Shown one piece after another: positions 1 to 8,587 of a stretch of DNA of 64,000 nucleotides. A program made the position numbers and the translations under genes. The notes beneath the pieces were generated by a model. That model did not search any database, was not told the DNA's origin, and saw only the letters and a program-made list of their open reading frames with translations. Source of the DNA: Chryseobacterium sp. JAH (GTDB taxonomy: Bacteria > Bacteroidota > Bacteroidia > Flavobacteriales > Weeksellaceae); the NCBI RefSeq assembly GCF_001507335.1, contig NZ_LMAH01000008.1, positions 94,158-158,157 on the forward strand, read 5' to 3'. Within the stretch, counting starts at the first letter, position 1. Each line of letters starts with the position of its first letter.

Positions 1-418
1 AAATCACGATAGGCTTTGTAATAAGATTTGTTTTTGTGGGATTGAAAATAATAGAAGAGTATTCAATTTTTACGGCAACTTCGAAGCCTTCATCTCTAAA
101 CTGATCATCCACGTATTGGCTGAACTCTTCTTCGGTGGCAATCCTGTTTTTATCGAAAAGATTCAGAAATTCATCACGGGTAATTTTCTTGTTTTTAAAA
201 CTGATCAAAATGGCTTGTACTGTATCATCGTGTACTCTTTTTAGTCCACCTTTGTCTTCTAGGCGATCTGTATAATCTGTCAGTCTTTTATGTACTGTAC
301 GGTATATTTCACGCTCTTTTACCTGATAGGTTTTGTACATAAAGTACCCCTGAATCCCCAAAAGAAGAAGGAATAAAGTAGCAAACAGAGCGATAAGATT
401 TTTGCTTTTTGAAATCAT
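1..418 (-). CDS. Probable sensor histidine kinase, N-terminal part only
   Basis: The gene runs off the left edge; only the first 139 or so codons are present. It starts at the ATG complementary to 416-418. The protein begins MISKSKNLIALFATLFLLLL, a single N-terminal membrane segment. A charged, probably periplasmic stretch follows, with the motifs RTVHKRLTDYTDRLED and ITRDEFLNLFDK. This is the layout of the sensor part of many flavobacterial membrane histidine kinases, but the catalytic domains lie outside the window, so the kinase assignment is an inference. It is transcribed divergently from the outer-membrane barrel gene at 566, with a 147-base spacer. Confidence 0.5.
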   Translation of the reverse strand, partial: MISKSKNLIALFATLFLLLLGIQGYFMYKTYQVKEREIYRTVHKRLTDYTDRLEDKGGLKRVHDDTVQAILISFKNKKITRDEFLNLFDKNRIATEEEFSQYVDDQFRDEGFEVAVKIEYSSIIFNPTKTNLITKPIVI

Positions 419-565
419 TAAAACAAAGATAAAGTATTCATGTTTTCCCCAACAGACATTAACCCTTCATTAACCTTCCATTAACCTAAATTCTTTTGGG
501 CATTGCAGACTTTTGTACAAGAAGAAATAGAATTTTCTGACTGTTAAAACTTTAAAAAAATCCTC

Positions 566-2938
566 ATGTATAAATTTCTCATTGCATTATTCTTTCCGGC
601 CCTTTTGTTTTCGCAAAAAAGTAAGATCGAAGGCACGATTACAAACATTCAAAACGAAAAACTGCCATTAGTTTCTGTAGAAGTTTACAATTCGCAGAAT
701 GTTTTATTAAAAACGGTAACCACCAATGAAAACGGAAATTTTGTGTTGGAAGGCATCAACGAGAACAATGTAAAATTAATCATCAAAGATTTAGAATATG
801 CTCAGTTGGAAAAAAATCTGAACTTGGATGAGCAAAAAGAAAGCTTACAGATTATCCTCAGAAAGGATATTCAGGAAATTCAGGAAGTGGTGATGACCAA
901 ACAGAAACCTTTGGTGAAAAGAAAAATAGACCGTTTAGAATTTAATGTAGAAAACAGCAATATTTCGTCACTGAATGCCTGGGAAATCCTCAAAAAAACT
1001 CCGGGAGTCACCGCCGGAAACGACGTTTTGGCCATCAAAGGTAGTCAGAGTATCATTGTAACCATTAATGATAAAAGAGTGATGCTCACAGGTGATGAAC
1101 TGAAAAATTTACTGGAAAATACTCAGGGTGATGAAGTAAAGTCTGTAGAAGTTATCACCAATCCGCCTGCAAAATACGAAGCTTCGGGAAGTGCGGTTCT
1201 CAACATCGTGATGAAGAAAAATAAAATTGAAGGATATCGTGGTGTTCTGAGCTCAAAATATATTCAAAGTCAGTATGCAAAAGGAATAGCTGGACTTTCT
1301 CAGTATTATAAAAAAAATAAACTTTCGGTGATGGGAAGCTACTATTTCGGAAGCGGAACCTATTATCGTGAAGGTACAGATTACGTAAATTACGTTGAGG
1401 ATCAGACCCGATGGATCAGTACAATGAATAGGAAGGATGAGAACATGAGCCAGAATACTGTCAATCTTAATCTGGAATATGAGATCGACAGTTTGACGAA
1501 TGTGAGTTTAAATTATTCAGGATTTATTAGTCCAAAATCCTTTGGAACTTACACCGTGCCGACTTTGATTTATGACATACAAAATAAAGTGGAATCCAAT
1601 TATACAACCATCAATGATCATCATTCCAGAATTATCAATAATTCGCTAAGCATTCAGGCAGACAGAAAATTAAATGAGAAAAGTAAGTTAACCTGGACGA
1701 ATTACTTTGCAGGAAACAATGCACAGAAATATCAGGATGTCCTAACTTATCTTGATTTTGTGAACCAGTCTCCAACGGAAAGTAATTTTGTAACTAATAA
1801 TAAAGGTGATGTTAAACTCTATTCTACACAAGCAGATTATCAGTGGAAAAATGAAAAGTGGGAAGTAGAATCCGGTGGAAAATACAGCTTTGTAAAAACC
1901 AACAGCCAACTCGATTTTGCGGATAACGAAAACGGAGAATTACAATACAGATCTGATAAAAGCAACGTTTTTGATTATAAAGAACACAATTTTGCACTTT
2001 ATACTTCATTGGCCTACAATCCCGGGAAATGGAATTTCAAAGCAGGATTGCGAGCAGAAAAAACAGATCTGGAAGGATTGGTTTCAGAGCCATTTGAAGT
2101 GAATAAAAACAATTATTGGAAATTCTTTCCTACACTCTACGTACAATACACGACCTCCAGTGATCATCAGTTCGGGTTGTCTTATGGAAAACGTATCAGC
2201 AGACCTTCTTATTCTTGGCTCAATCCTGCGAAATCATATTACAATTTGTTCTCTTATTTTCAGGGTGACCCAAAATTGAAAGCGACTATTATCCATAACC
2301 TCAATTTTACCTACACCTGGAAAGAATGGAATCTGGATTTGTATTACAGAAAAGAAATTTTCCCGTCAATGGAAATCTCGTATCAGGAGCCAAGCACCAA
2401 CAATTTGATTTATAATTTTACCAATATTGAAAAAGGTCAGGCGTTTGGATTAAGTGTCTATAAAAATTTTCAAATCAAATCCTGGTGGAGTCTGAGTTTG
2501 TCTGAAAACCTTGAGCACAACGAAAATTATTTTATCGGCGTTGACGATATTTTGTATAAAAACAAGGTCTGGAACTGGGTTTCTGACATTTCCACAAATT
2601 TCACTTTAGACAAAAACAGTGACTGGAAATTAGAATTGGGACATCGTTACAACTCGCCATCCATTCAGGGTACATTTAGAATTTCAAGCTCTTCGTCTGC
2701 ATACTTGGTCATGAGCAAGAAGTTTTTCGACAAAAAGCTTGAGGCAAGTCTCGTTTTTAATGATATTTTTAGAACATCAGGTGAAAAGGTGAAAACCAAA
2801 TATGCCAATCAGGATAACTATTTCATCGATTACCGGGATACACAAAGTGTTTCTGTTTCTGTGAAATTTAATTTTGGAAATCAATCCGTGAAAAATGCTA
2901 AGGCAATTAAAAAAGCTGATGAACAGGGAAGAATGTAG
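566..2938 (+). CDS. Outer membrane beta-barrel protein, TonB-dependent receptor-like
   Basis: The 790-residue protein begins with a signal peptide (MYKFLIALFFPALLFSQ). Residues about 20-100 look like a carboxypeptidase-regulatory-like beta domain. A plug-like region (about 110-215) contains WEILKKTPGV and EVITNPPAKYEASGSAVLNI. The rest is a long aromatic-rich beta barrel of the OMP_b-brl_3 type. Proteins of this type sit in the outer membrane; many are thought to take up substrates or to relate to SusC/TonB receptors, but the substrate cannot be read from the sequence. No canonical TonB box was identified. The neighbouring divergent sensor gene could control it, which is inference. Confidence 0.85.
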   Translation: MYKFLIALFFPALLFSQKSKIEGTITNIQNEKLPLVSVEVYNSQNVLLKTVTTNENGNFVLEGINENNVKLIIKDLEYAQLEKNLNLDEQKESLQIILRKDIQEIQEVVMTKQKPLVKRKIDRLEFNVENSNISSLNAWEILKKTPGVTAGNDVLAIKGSQSIIVTINDKRVMLTGDELKNLLENTQGDEVKSVEVITNPPAKYEASGSAVLNIVMKKNKIEGYRGVLSSKYIQSQYAKGIAGLSQYYKKNKLSVMGSYYFGSGTYYREGTDYVNYVEDQTRWISTMNRKDENMSQNTVNLNLEYEIDSLTNVSLNYSGFISPKSFGTYTVPTLIYDIQNKVESNYTTINDHHSRIINNSLSIQADRKLNEKSKLTWTNYFAGNNAQKYQDVLTYLDFVNQSPTESNFVTNNKGDVKLYSTQADYQWKNEKWEVESGGKYSFVKTNSQLDFADNENGELQYRSDKSNVFDYKEHNFALYTSLAYNPGKWNFKAGLRAEKTDLEGLVSEPFEVNKNNYWKFFPTLYVQYTTSSDHQFGLSYGKRISRPSYSWLNPAKSYYNLFSYFQGDPKLKATIIHNLNFTYTWKEWNLDLYYRKEIFPSMEISYQEPSTNNLIYNFTNIEKGQAFGLSVYKNFQIKSWWSLSLSENLEHNENYFIGVDDILYKNKVWNWVSDISTNFTLDKNSDWKLELGHRYNSPSIQGTFRISSSSSAYLVMSKKFFDKKLEASLVFNDIFRTSGEKVKTKYANQDNYFIDYRDTQSVSVSVKFNFGNQSVKNAKAIKKADEQGRM

Positions 2939-3036
2939 ATTTTCACCAGCTCAGTTTGTACATTTGAGAGCTATTTCATTAGGGTAATTTATTTAACCGC
3001 CTTTTAATCTTTCAAAAGTCTTTATTACATTTTCCC

Positions 3037-3044
3037 TATTTTTG
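3037..3044 (+). promoter_or_regulatory. Bacteroidota -7 element upstream of the M1 peptidase
   Basis: TATTTTTG matches the Bacteroidota -7 consensus TAnnTTTG and lies 25 bases before the start codon at 3069. No TTTG-type -33 box is seen at the usual distance, so only the -7 part is supported. Confidence 0.4.
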
Positions 3045-3068
3045 AAATTCATTATTTAAAAATTTAAT

Positions 3069-4937
3069 ATGAATAGATTTCTTTTGGGATTGGTCACTAT
3101 GGCTTTATCTGTACATATTTCCGCACAGGAACTGTATATGCCGAGAAATATTAAAAAAGCTTACGAAAACGGAACGCGCGATATTTCCGGAGCACCGGGA
3201 AAAAACTACTGGCAGAATAAAGGAATTTATAATGTTGAGGTAAAAGTAGATGCTAAAACGAAGATTGTTTCGGGTAAAGAAACGATTGTTTACAGTAACA
3301 ACAGTCCGAATGATTTGAATGAATTGGCAATACGATTTGTCAACAATCTGCACAAACCAGAATCTCCGCGATCTGGCTCGGTGTCAAAAGATTTTCTTTC
3401 ATCTGGTCTAAAAATTAAATCTTTCATCGTTGACGGTTCTGTGTACAATGTCAACAGCGAAAGTTGGGGAACGGTGGAAAAAGTAAAACTAAACAAAGCT
3501 TTACAATCGAAATCAAAAGCTGAAGTAAAAATTGAATGGGAATATCCACTGTCTGTACAAAGCGGACGTGAAGGACAAATTGATCCTGAGACTTTTTATG
3601 TCGCTTATTCTTTCCCAAGAATTTCTGTATATGATGATTACAATGGTTGGGATATGCTTCCTCACTCCGACCGACAGGAGTTTTACAATGATTTTAATGA
3701 TTATTCTTTTGCGATTTCTGCTCCGAAGAATTATGTTGTTTGGTCGACTGGTGAATTTCTGAATCCTGAAGAGGTTTTGCAGACTGAATATGTAAACAGA
3801 TTTAAATCTTCTCTTACAAGTGATGAAATCATTCACATTGCCAGTGAAGCAGAAATGAAATCAGGCAAAGTCACCAAGAATAACAAATGGAATGTCTGGA
3901 AATTCAAGGCTAATAACATTACAGATTTCTGTTTTGCTTTGAGCAATCATTATGTCTGGGATGGTTCGAGTGTTCAGCTAAAAACGAAAAGAGCAAGTGT
4001 TCAGGCCGGTTATAAAGCCGGTGCAAAAGATTTTGAACATTATGTAGAATGGATGCGGTATAATCTGGATTGGTTTTCAAAAAACTGGCCGGGTGTAGAA
4101 TATCCATATCCTGTGATGACAGCAATTCAGGGGTATGCGGATATGGAATATCCAATGATGATCAACGATACAAGTATTCCAGATGATTTGCAGGATGCAA
4201 GACTGACGGCGGATCATGAAATTGCGCATACGTATTTTCCCTTTTATATGGGAATTAACGAAACCCGCTATGCCTTTATGGATGAAGGCTGGGCAACGAC
4301 TTTGGAATATTTAATTGGAATTGATGAGAACGGAAAAGATGCCGCCGAAAAATTTTATAAAAACTTCCGCGTTAAAAGATGGATCAATGATGCTTCAGCA
4401 GAACAGGATCAACCGATTATTACGATGAGTACTCAGGTAAGCGGAGCAGGGTACGGCAATAATTCTTATGTGAAATCATCTCTTTCTTATCTGGCATTAA
4501 AAGATTATCTAGGCGACGATCTGTTTAAAAAAGCTTTACATCATTACATGAATAACTGGAATGGGAAACATCCGATTCCGTGGGATTATTTTTATTCGAT
4601 GAATACAGGATCGGGAAAAAATCTGAACTGGTTTTTCAACAATTGGTTTTACACTAATTATTATATTGATTTAAAAATCAAAAATGCAAGTCAGCAAAAA
4701 GGTAAGCTTATGTTGAAAATTGATAATGTAGGTGGTTTTGCGGTTCCTTTTGATGTCGTTGTGACTTATGAAGATAGGTCGGTTGAAAAAACTCATTATA
4801 CACCTCAGATCTGGGAAAAGGATCAGAAAAATGCGGAGATTTCTCTTTCAACAAAAAAGAAAGTAAAGTCTGTACTTTTAGAAGGTGGACTTTTTATGGA
4901 TTACACACCTGAGGATAATTTGAAAAATTTGCAATAG
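3069..4937 (+). CDS. M1 family metallopeptidase (aminopeptidase)
   Basis: This is a 622-residue secreted zinc aminopeptidase with a signal peptide (cleavage near AQE, about residue 20). Zinc motif HEIAH gives H383, E384 and H387. The third ligand E406 in MDEGWA is exactly 18 residues after H387, as in the M1 family. The exopeptidase motif normally read GAMEN is represented by ADMEYP just upstream. The N-terminal region is the usual beta-sandwich domain. It probably trims peptides in the periplasm or at the cell surface. No type IX sorting domain is visible at the C-terminus. It lies between the barrel gene and an FKBP gene, with no obvious operon link. Confidence 0.92.
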   Translation: MNRFLLGLVTMALSVHISAQELYMPRNIKKAYENGTRDISGAPGKNYWQNKGIYNVEVKVDAKTKIVSGKETIVYSNNSPNDLNELAIRFVNNLHKPESPRSGSVSKDFLSSGLKIKSFIVDGSVYNVNSESWGTVEKVKLNKALQSKSKAEVKIEWEYPLSVQSGREGQIDPETFYVAYSFPRISVYDDYNGWDMLPHSDRQEFYNDFNDYSFAISAPKNYVVWSTGEFLNPEEVLQTEYVNRFKSSLTSDEIIHIASEAEMKSGKVTKNNKWNVWKFKANNITDFCFALSNHYVWDGSSVQLKTKRASVQAGYKAGAKDFEHYVEWMRYNLDWFSKNWPGVEYPYPVMTAIQGYADMEYPMMINDTSIPDDLQDARLTADHEIAHTYFPFYMGINETRYAFMDEGWATTLEYLIGIDENGKDAAEKFYKNFRVKRWINDASAEQDQPIITMSTQVSGAGYGNNSYVKSSLSYLALKDYLGDDLFKKALHHYMNNWNGKHPIPWDYFYSMNTGSGKNLNWFFNNWFYTNYYIDLKIKNASQQKGKLMLKIDNVGGFAVPFDVVVTYEDRSVEKTHYTPQIWEKDQKNAEISLSTKKKVKSVLLEGGLFMDYTPEDNLKNLQ

Positions 4938-4976
4938 AAAAATTCTTCAAAGCAGTAAAGTTTCTCTAATAAATGA

Positions 4977-4984
4977 TAGATTTG
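4977..4984 (+). promoter_or_regulatory. Bacteroidota -7 element upstream of the FKBP gene
   Basis: TAGATTTG matches TAnnTTTG and lies 33 bases before the FKBP start codon at 5017. No convincing -33 element accompanies it. Confidence 0.4.
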
Positions 4985-5016
4985 CAGCGGTTAATAATCA
5001 ATAATAAAATTATCAA

Positions 5017-5721
5017 ATGAAAAGACAGACTATCGCATTATTTTGCATAGCAATATTTAGCATTTCATGTACTCAGAAAAGTGAAGCAAAAGAAGATAGC
5101 AAATATACAGATGACCAAAAAGCATCTTATTATATAGGTTTAAGCATTGCTCAAAATATGAAGCAAGAAGGCTTCAAGGTAGATGCAGATCTTTTGGCTC
5201 AGGCTATCAAAGAAGAAATGGAAGGGAAAACTAAGCTGATGCCCGCTGAAGAAATGAATACTTTCATGCAAGAATTTATGCAGAAGCAGAATGACAAAAA
5301 ACAATCTGCAGCAATGGCACAGGCAGATGTAAATAAGAAAAAAGGTCTAGATTTTCTTGCGAAAAACAAAAGCAACCCTAAAGTGAAAACTACAGCTTCA
5401 GGTTTACAGTACGAGGTATTACAGGAAGGTGATGGTAATACAAAACCAAAAGCATCGGATGTTGTACAGGTAAAATATACCGGGAAATTGATGGATGGAA
5501 CTGTGTTCGATTCTACCGAAAAAAATGGAGGCGCACCAATGGATATTAATTTGGGAGGCGTGATCAAAGGATGGACGGAAGGAATCCAGCTCATGAGCAA
5601 AGGATCTAAGTACAGATTTTACATCCCTTCAGATCTGGCCTATGGAGATCAAGGAGCGGGAGCTGCAATTCCTGCAGGTTCTACAATCATTTTCGATGTA
5701 GAGCTAGTGAATATAAAATAA
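5017..5721 (+). CDS. FKBP-type peptidyl-prolyl cis-trans isomerase lipoprotein
   Basis: The 234-residue protein has a lipoprotein signal ending at C18 (FSISC). Residues about 30-110 form an FkpA-like dimerisation helix region, including YYIGLSIAQNMKQEGFKVD. The C-terminal FKBP domain (about 125-234) contains VKYTGKLMDGTVFDST, GVIKGWTEGIQLM and the final beta strand TIIFDVELVNI. It should act as a periplasmic or outer-membrane foldase that catalyses prolyl isomerisation. A strong hairpin terminator follows. The start is set by the promoter-like element at 4977 and the complete signal peptide. Confidence 0.92.
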   Translation: MKRQTIALFCIAIFSISCTQKSEAKEDSKYTDDQKASYYIGLSIAQNMKQEGFKVDADLLAQAIKEEMEGKTKLMPAEEMNTFMQEFMQKQNDKKQSAAMAQADVNKKKGLDFLAKNKSNPKVKTTASGLQYEVLQEGDGNTKPKASDVVQVKYTGKLMDGTVFDSTEKNGGAPMDINLGGVIKGWTEGIQLMSKGSKYRFYIPSDLAYGDQGAGAAIPAGSTIIFDVELVNIK

Positions 5722-5744
5722 CTTGATGTTTTTTTATCAAAATC

Positions 5745-5776
5745 AAAAAAAGAAGCTTTTAAGCTTCTTTTTTTTT
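5745..5776. terminator. Bidirectional terminator between FKBP gene and response regulator
   Basis: A near-perfect palindrome has arms 5745-5758 and 5761-5774, centred on AAGCTT TT AAGCTT. A-runs on the left and T-runs on the right let it serve both convergent genes. Confidence 0.85.
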
Positions 5777-5837
5777 GAATAATCCTCACGGATAAATAGA
5801 TAGAGAGTGTTTTCAAATACAGAGGAAAGAGATCGTT

Positions 5838-6482
5838 CTAAGATTCTGCAAATCCATTTTTTAAAGCGAAAACAGCCAATCCGACTCTTGTTTTCAACTC
5901 TAATTTTTCACAGAGCTGATCTCTGTAACTTTCTACAGTTCGAGGGCTGCAGCACATTTTTTCGGCAATTTCTTTATAACTTAATTCTGTAACTGTATAG
6001 GTAAGGAATTCTTTTTCTCTGTCGGAAATCTTTACAGACTTTTCGCTGGTATTTTCATTGTTGATGTTTGAAAAAATGATTTTTGAAGCCCATTCCGGAT
6101 AGAAAAATCCATCATCTTTTAATCTGATAAGAGCTTCTTCGAGATCTCTCGGATGGGTGTTTTTCAGAAGGTATCCTTTTGCACCGTTTTTTATCATTTT
6201 AATGACACTTTTGTCATCGCCCTGCATACTTAAGGCCATTACCTTGATATCGGGATGGTTTTTTTTGAGCCAGAGTACACATTCAAATCCATCCATAATC
6301 GGCATACTGATATCCATTAAAATGATATCAGGAATTTCATGATTGCTTTGGAATTTCTCAATCAGATCTTGTCCGTTTTCTGCAACATAGATTACCTGAA
6401 AATCTTCAAAATTATCAATAATTCCTTCCAAAGCTTTTGCGATAAGCAGATGATCATCAACGATTACTATTGTTTTTTTCAT
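5838..6482 (-). CDS. NarL/LuxR-family response regulator
   Basis: This is a 214-residue two-domain regulator. The receiver domain (about 1-120) has the acidic pair D9/D10, the phospho-acceptor D57 in ILMDISMP and the conserved lysine in GYLLKN. The C-terminal LuxR-type helix-turn-helix (about 150-212) contains ELSYKEIAEKM and SPRTVESYRDQL. It should bind DNA when phosphorylated by the kinase encoded just upstream. Its start codon overlaps that gene's stop by four bases (ATGA), so the two are translationally coupled. The targets are unknown. Confidence 0.93.
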   Translation of the reverse strand: MKKTIVIVDDHLLIAKALEGIIDNFEDFQVIYVAENGQDLIEKFQSNHEIPDIILMDISMPIMDGFECVLWLKKNHPDIKVMALSMQGDDKSVIKMIKNGAKGYLLKNTHPRDLEEALIRLKDDGFFYPEWASKIIFSNINNENTSEKSVKISDREKEFLTYTVTELSYKEIAEKMCCSPRTVESYRDQLCEKLELKTRVGLAVFALKNGFAES

Positions 6483-7264
6483 GCCTGATTTTTAAAAGAG
6501 ATATTAAGTTGAGTTCCGGAATTTATATCACTTACTAAATTGAAATCTGCCCCGATGATTTTTGCACGGTTTTTCATGTTGGTGAGCCCTATTCCGTTAA
6601 AAAGCGTTTTTGACGTATCGAAACCGATTCCGTCATCTTTGACATTCAGTTCCCATAGATTTTCTTCAGTAGTTTTTAATTTAATGAAAATGTTTTTGCA
6701 TTGAGAATGTTTGATGCTGTTTTGAATAAATTCCTGAGTGATTCTGAGAAGTACATTTTTATGAACAAAATCTAGCTCAAGATGATCCATTTGATGTTCA
6801 AAATGAATTTCACATTTCTTTAAGGCATTGATGTGATCAACCTCTTCCTCAATTAATGTTATAATTTCTTTCTGATTAATGTTGTCATCTGTAAGAGTTT
6901 TCGAAAGCGCTCTCAAATCCTGCAAAGACTGATTAATGATTTGTGAAACCTGATCAATTCTCTCACTTACTTCCGTAACTTTATTTTCGTAGAGCATCTG
7001 TTGAGTATAAAGGCTGACTAAAGTGAGCTTTTGACCGATATTATCATGAAGTTCACGCCCGATCTGCTGCATTGTAGACTGCTGAATCTCTAGCTGAGTG
7101 GCTAAAAGTTCTCTTTGGTGAACCTCATTTTTAAGCTTAATTTCACTTAGATATTCTACTTTTCTCTGCTTGTATTTTCGTATATAGATCATCACTGCAA
7201 CAATAAACATTGCAAAAAAAGTATTGAATAGTATAATCGTTAAGAGTAGCTCTGTTTTCCCCAT
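6479..7264 (-). CDS. Sensor histidine kinase, HisKA_3/NarL-type
   Basis: The 261-residue kinase has one N-terminal membrane helix (about residues 5-28) and no large sensor domain. The dimerisation/phospho-acceptor motif is GRELHDNIGQ with H73. The ATPase domain shows an N box (EFIQNSIKHSQ) and a G box (DDGIGFD). With so little extracytoplasmic sequence it probably depends on a partner for sensing. The 7-TM protein encoded upstream overlaps this start by 25 bases and is the obvious candidate (inference). It should phosphorylate the downstream LuxR-type regulator. Confidence 0.92.
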   Translation of the reverse strand: MGKTELLLTIILFNTFFAMFIVAVMIYIRKYKQRKVEYLSEIKLKNEVHQRELLATQLEIQQSTMQQIGRELHDNIGQKLTLVSLYTQQMLYENKVTEVSERIDQVSQIINQSLQDLRALSKTLTDDNINQKEIITLIEEEVDHINALKKCEIHFEHQMDHLELDFVHKNVLLRITQEFIQNSIKHSQCKNIFIKLKTTEENLWELNVKDDGIGFDTSKTLFNGIGLTNMKNRAKIIGADFNLVSDINSGTQLNISFKNQA

Positions 7265-7890
7265 ATAAATGAACTTGCAAATAGAAGGTACATGGCAATC
7301 CCCGAAATCAAAAAATAATTAAAATAGAGATTCCATATTTCCGGATGTTCGAATAACTGGAAGTAGAACGCCCAAAACGGGAGTGTGCCTATGTAAAATA
7401 AAGTTACGCCGAGATTAATATAAAACATCCTGTTTTTAGCAAAATTAAGAATGTTATCTGAGTTAATCTGTTTGTAATATTCCATTATCACCAAAATCAT
7501 CAAAAGTAAGCTACCAAAGGTATAATTGAAAGGGAAAATTTGTTTGTTTGTGACGAAATATACCTGGGTCACGATATATGACAATGTAAACAATGCGATG
7601 AAAATCCAGAATGTTATTTTCTGATTAAGCGATTTATAAGCGTACAACCAAAAGAAAAAAATGAATTCCAATGGAATGACAAAGTAATTGTACATTATAT
7701 TTTTAGAAAATGAAATATATTCTATTCCATATTTTGCAAGCAGTTCGCAGGAGAAAATAATAGTCAGGAATAATGAAAAGTAGCGGTAATGCGTTTGTCT
7801 AATTTTTTTATATAAAAGTATCGATGCCAAAGCGGCAATACCTTCGCTAATTCTCATGCAGTTTTGCAGTAAAATTTGAAACTCGGTCAT
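7240..7890 (-). CDS. Multi-pass membrane protein, possible sensor partner of the kinase
   Basis: This 216-residue protein has about seven hydrophobic segments and no large soluble domain. I do not recognise a named family with confidence. Its 3' end overlaps the start of the histidine kinase gene by 25 bases and its start lies 10 bases after the stop of the unknown gene at 7901. The four genes therefore look like one transcript. The 7-TM layout resembles membrane sensing modules that are fused to kinases elsewhere. A role as the signal-receiving subunit is inference. Confidence 0.75.
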   Translation of the reverse strand: MTEFQILLQNCMRISEGIAALASILLYKKIRQTHYRYFSLFLTIIFSCELLAKYGIEYISFSKNIMYNYFVIPLEFIFFFWLYAYKSLNQKITFWIFIALFTLSYIVTQVYFVTNKQIFPFNYTFGSLLLMILVIMEYYKQINSDNILNFAKNRMFYINLGVTLFYIGTLPFWAFYFQLFEHPEIWNLYFNYFLISGIAMYLLFASSFIWGKQSYS

Positions 7891-7900
7891 TCAATATGTA

Positions 7901-8425
7901 TTAGTAAAACTCTACAGTAGAAGATCCTGGTGGAATTAAGTCTCCGTGGTTTTGTGCCATAGCATTTCTTCCCAGTCTGGCTGTTATTGCTAACGCAGTC
8001 TCTGTATCTCTTTCTGAATCGGATTCAAAAGGGTTAAAATCAAAATTTAGCATTGTTCCGGTACCATCGTCTTCTTTTTTCGTTGGAATCATCACCAATG
8101 TATGTTTTTTGGCATAATCTTCGGGAATAGGGTCGGTAGGGTTTTCCGAATAAGCTGCGTAATAGAAACGAATTCCCAAATCTTTATCAGGACATGTAGG
8201 GCTAATCAAACGTGCTTGTTTCTCGATTTCTGCAACAAAATTTTTAACGGTTTCAAGATCAAACCAAATCGAATGAGCATCACCAATTCCTAAATTATCA
8301 TTGATAAATCTTAATTGATTGTTGCGGTAATTATGAATCAATTCCTGAATAAAATCAGCAGGCATTGTGCTTGGAGAAATAGACTGGTTTTGTCTACCGT
8401 TATCGTCATTTTGCTCTGTTCCCAT
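7901..8425 (-). CDS. Hypothetical soluble protein, first gene of the two-component unit
   Basis: The 174-residue protein has no signal peptide, membrane segment or recognised catalytic motif. The N-terminus is polar and probably disordered (MGTEQNDDNGRQNQ). The middle contains FDLETVKNFVAEIEKQAR and GIRFYYAAY; the C-terminus ends PPGSSTVEFY. It is the first gene of the run 8425 to 5838, only 10 bases ahead of the 7-TM gene, so it may share the signalling role. No function can be assigned from the sequence. Confidence 0.7.
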   Translation of the reverse strand: MGTEQNDDNGRQNQSISPSTMPADFIQELIHNYRNNQLRFINDNLGIGDAHSIWFDLETVKNFVAEIEKQARLISPTCPDKDLGIRFYYAAYSENPTDPIPEDYAKKHTLVMIPTKKEDDGTGTMLNFDFNPFESDSERDTETALAITARLGRNAMAQNHGDLIPPGSSTVEFY

Positions 8426-8526
8426 GATTGTTTGTTAAAATTAGTTTCACAAATTACCGAAAAAAATGTAATATAATTAGTGTTTTTCCCGATGAAAGGT
8501 ACTGTGTTTTCCCGGGTTTTTTAAAA

Positions 8527-8566
8527 AAAATAACCGCAAACTTTAGTTTGCAGTTATTAAAAAAAA
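8527..8566. terminator. Terminator downstream of clpB
   Basis: The arms 8529-8542 and 8545-8558 (AATAACCGCAAACT and AGTTTGCAGTTATT) pair with one mismatch. A/T runs lie on both sides. It lies immediately after the clpB stop on the minus strand. Confidence 0.8.
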
Positions 8567-8587
8567 TTATATATGAAAAAAAACTAC

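Noticed and set aside
5199..5600. A 133-codon open frame antisense to the FKBP gene
   Set aside because: It overlaps the whole FKBP catalytic domain and has no features of its own.
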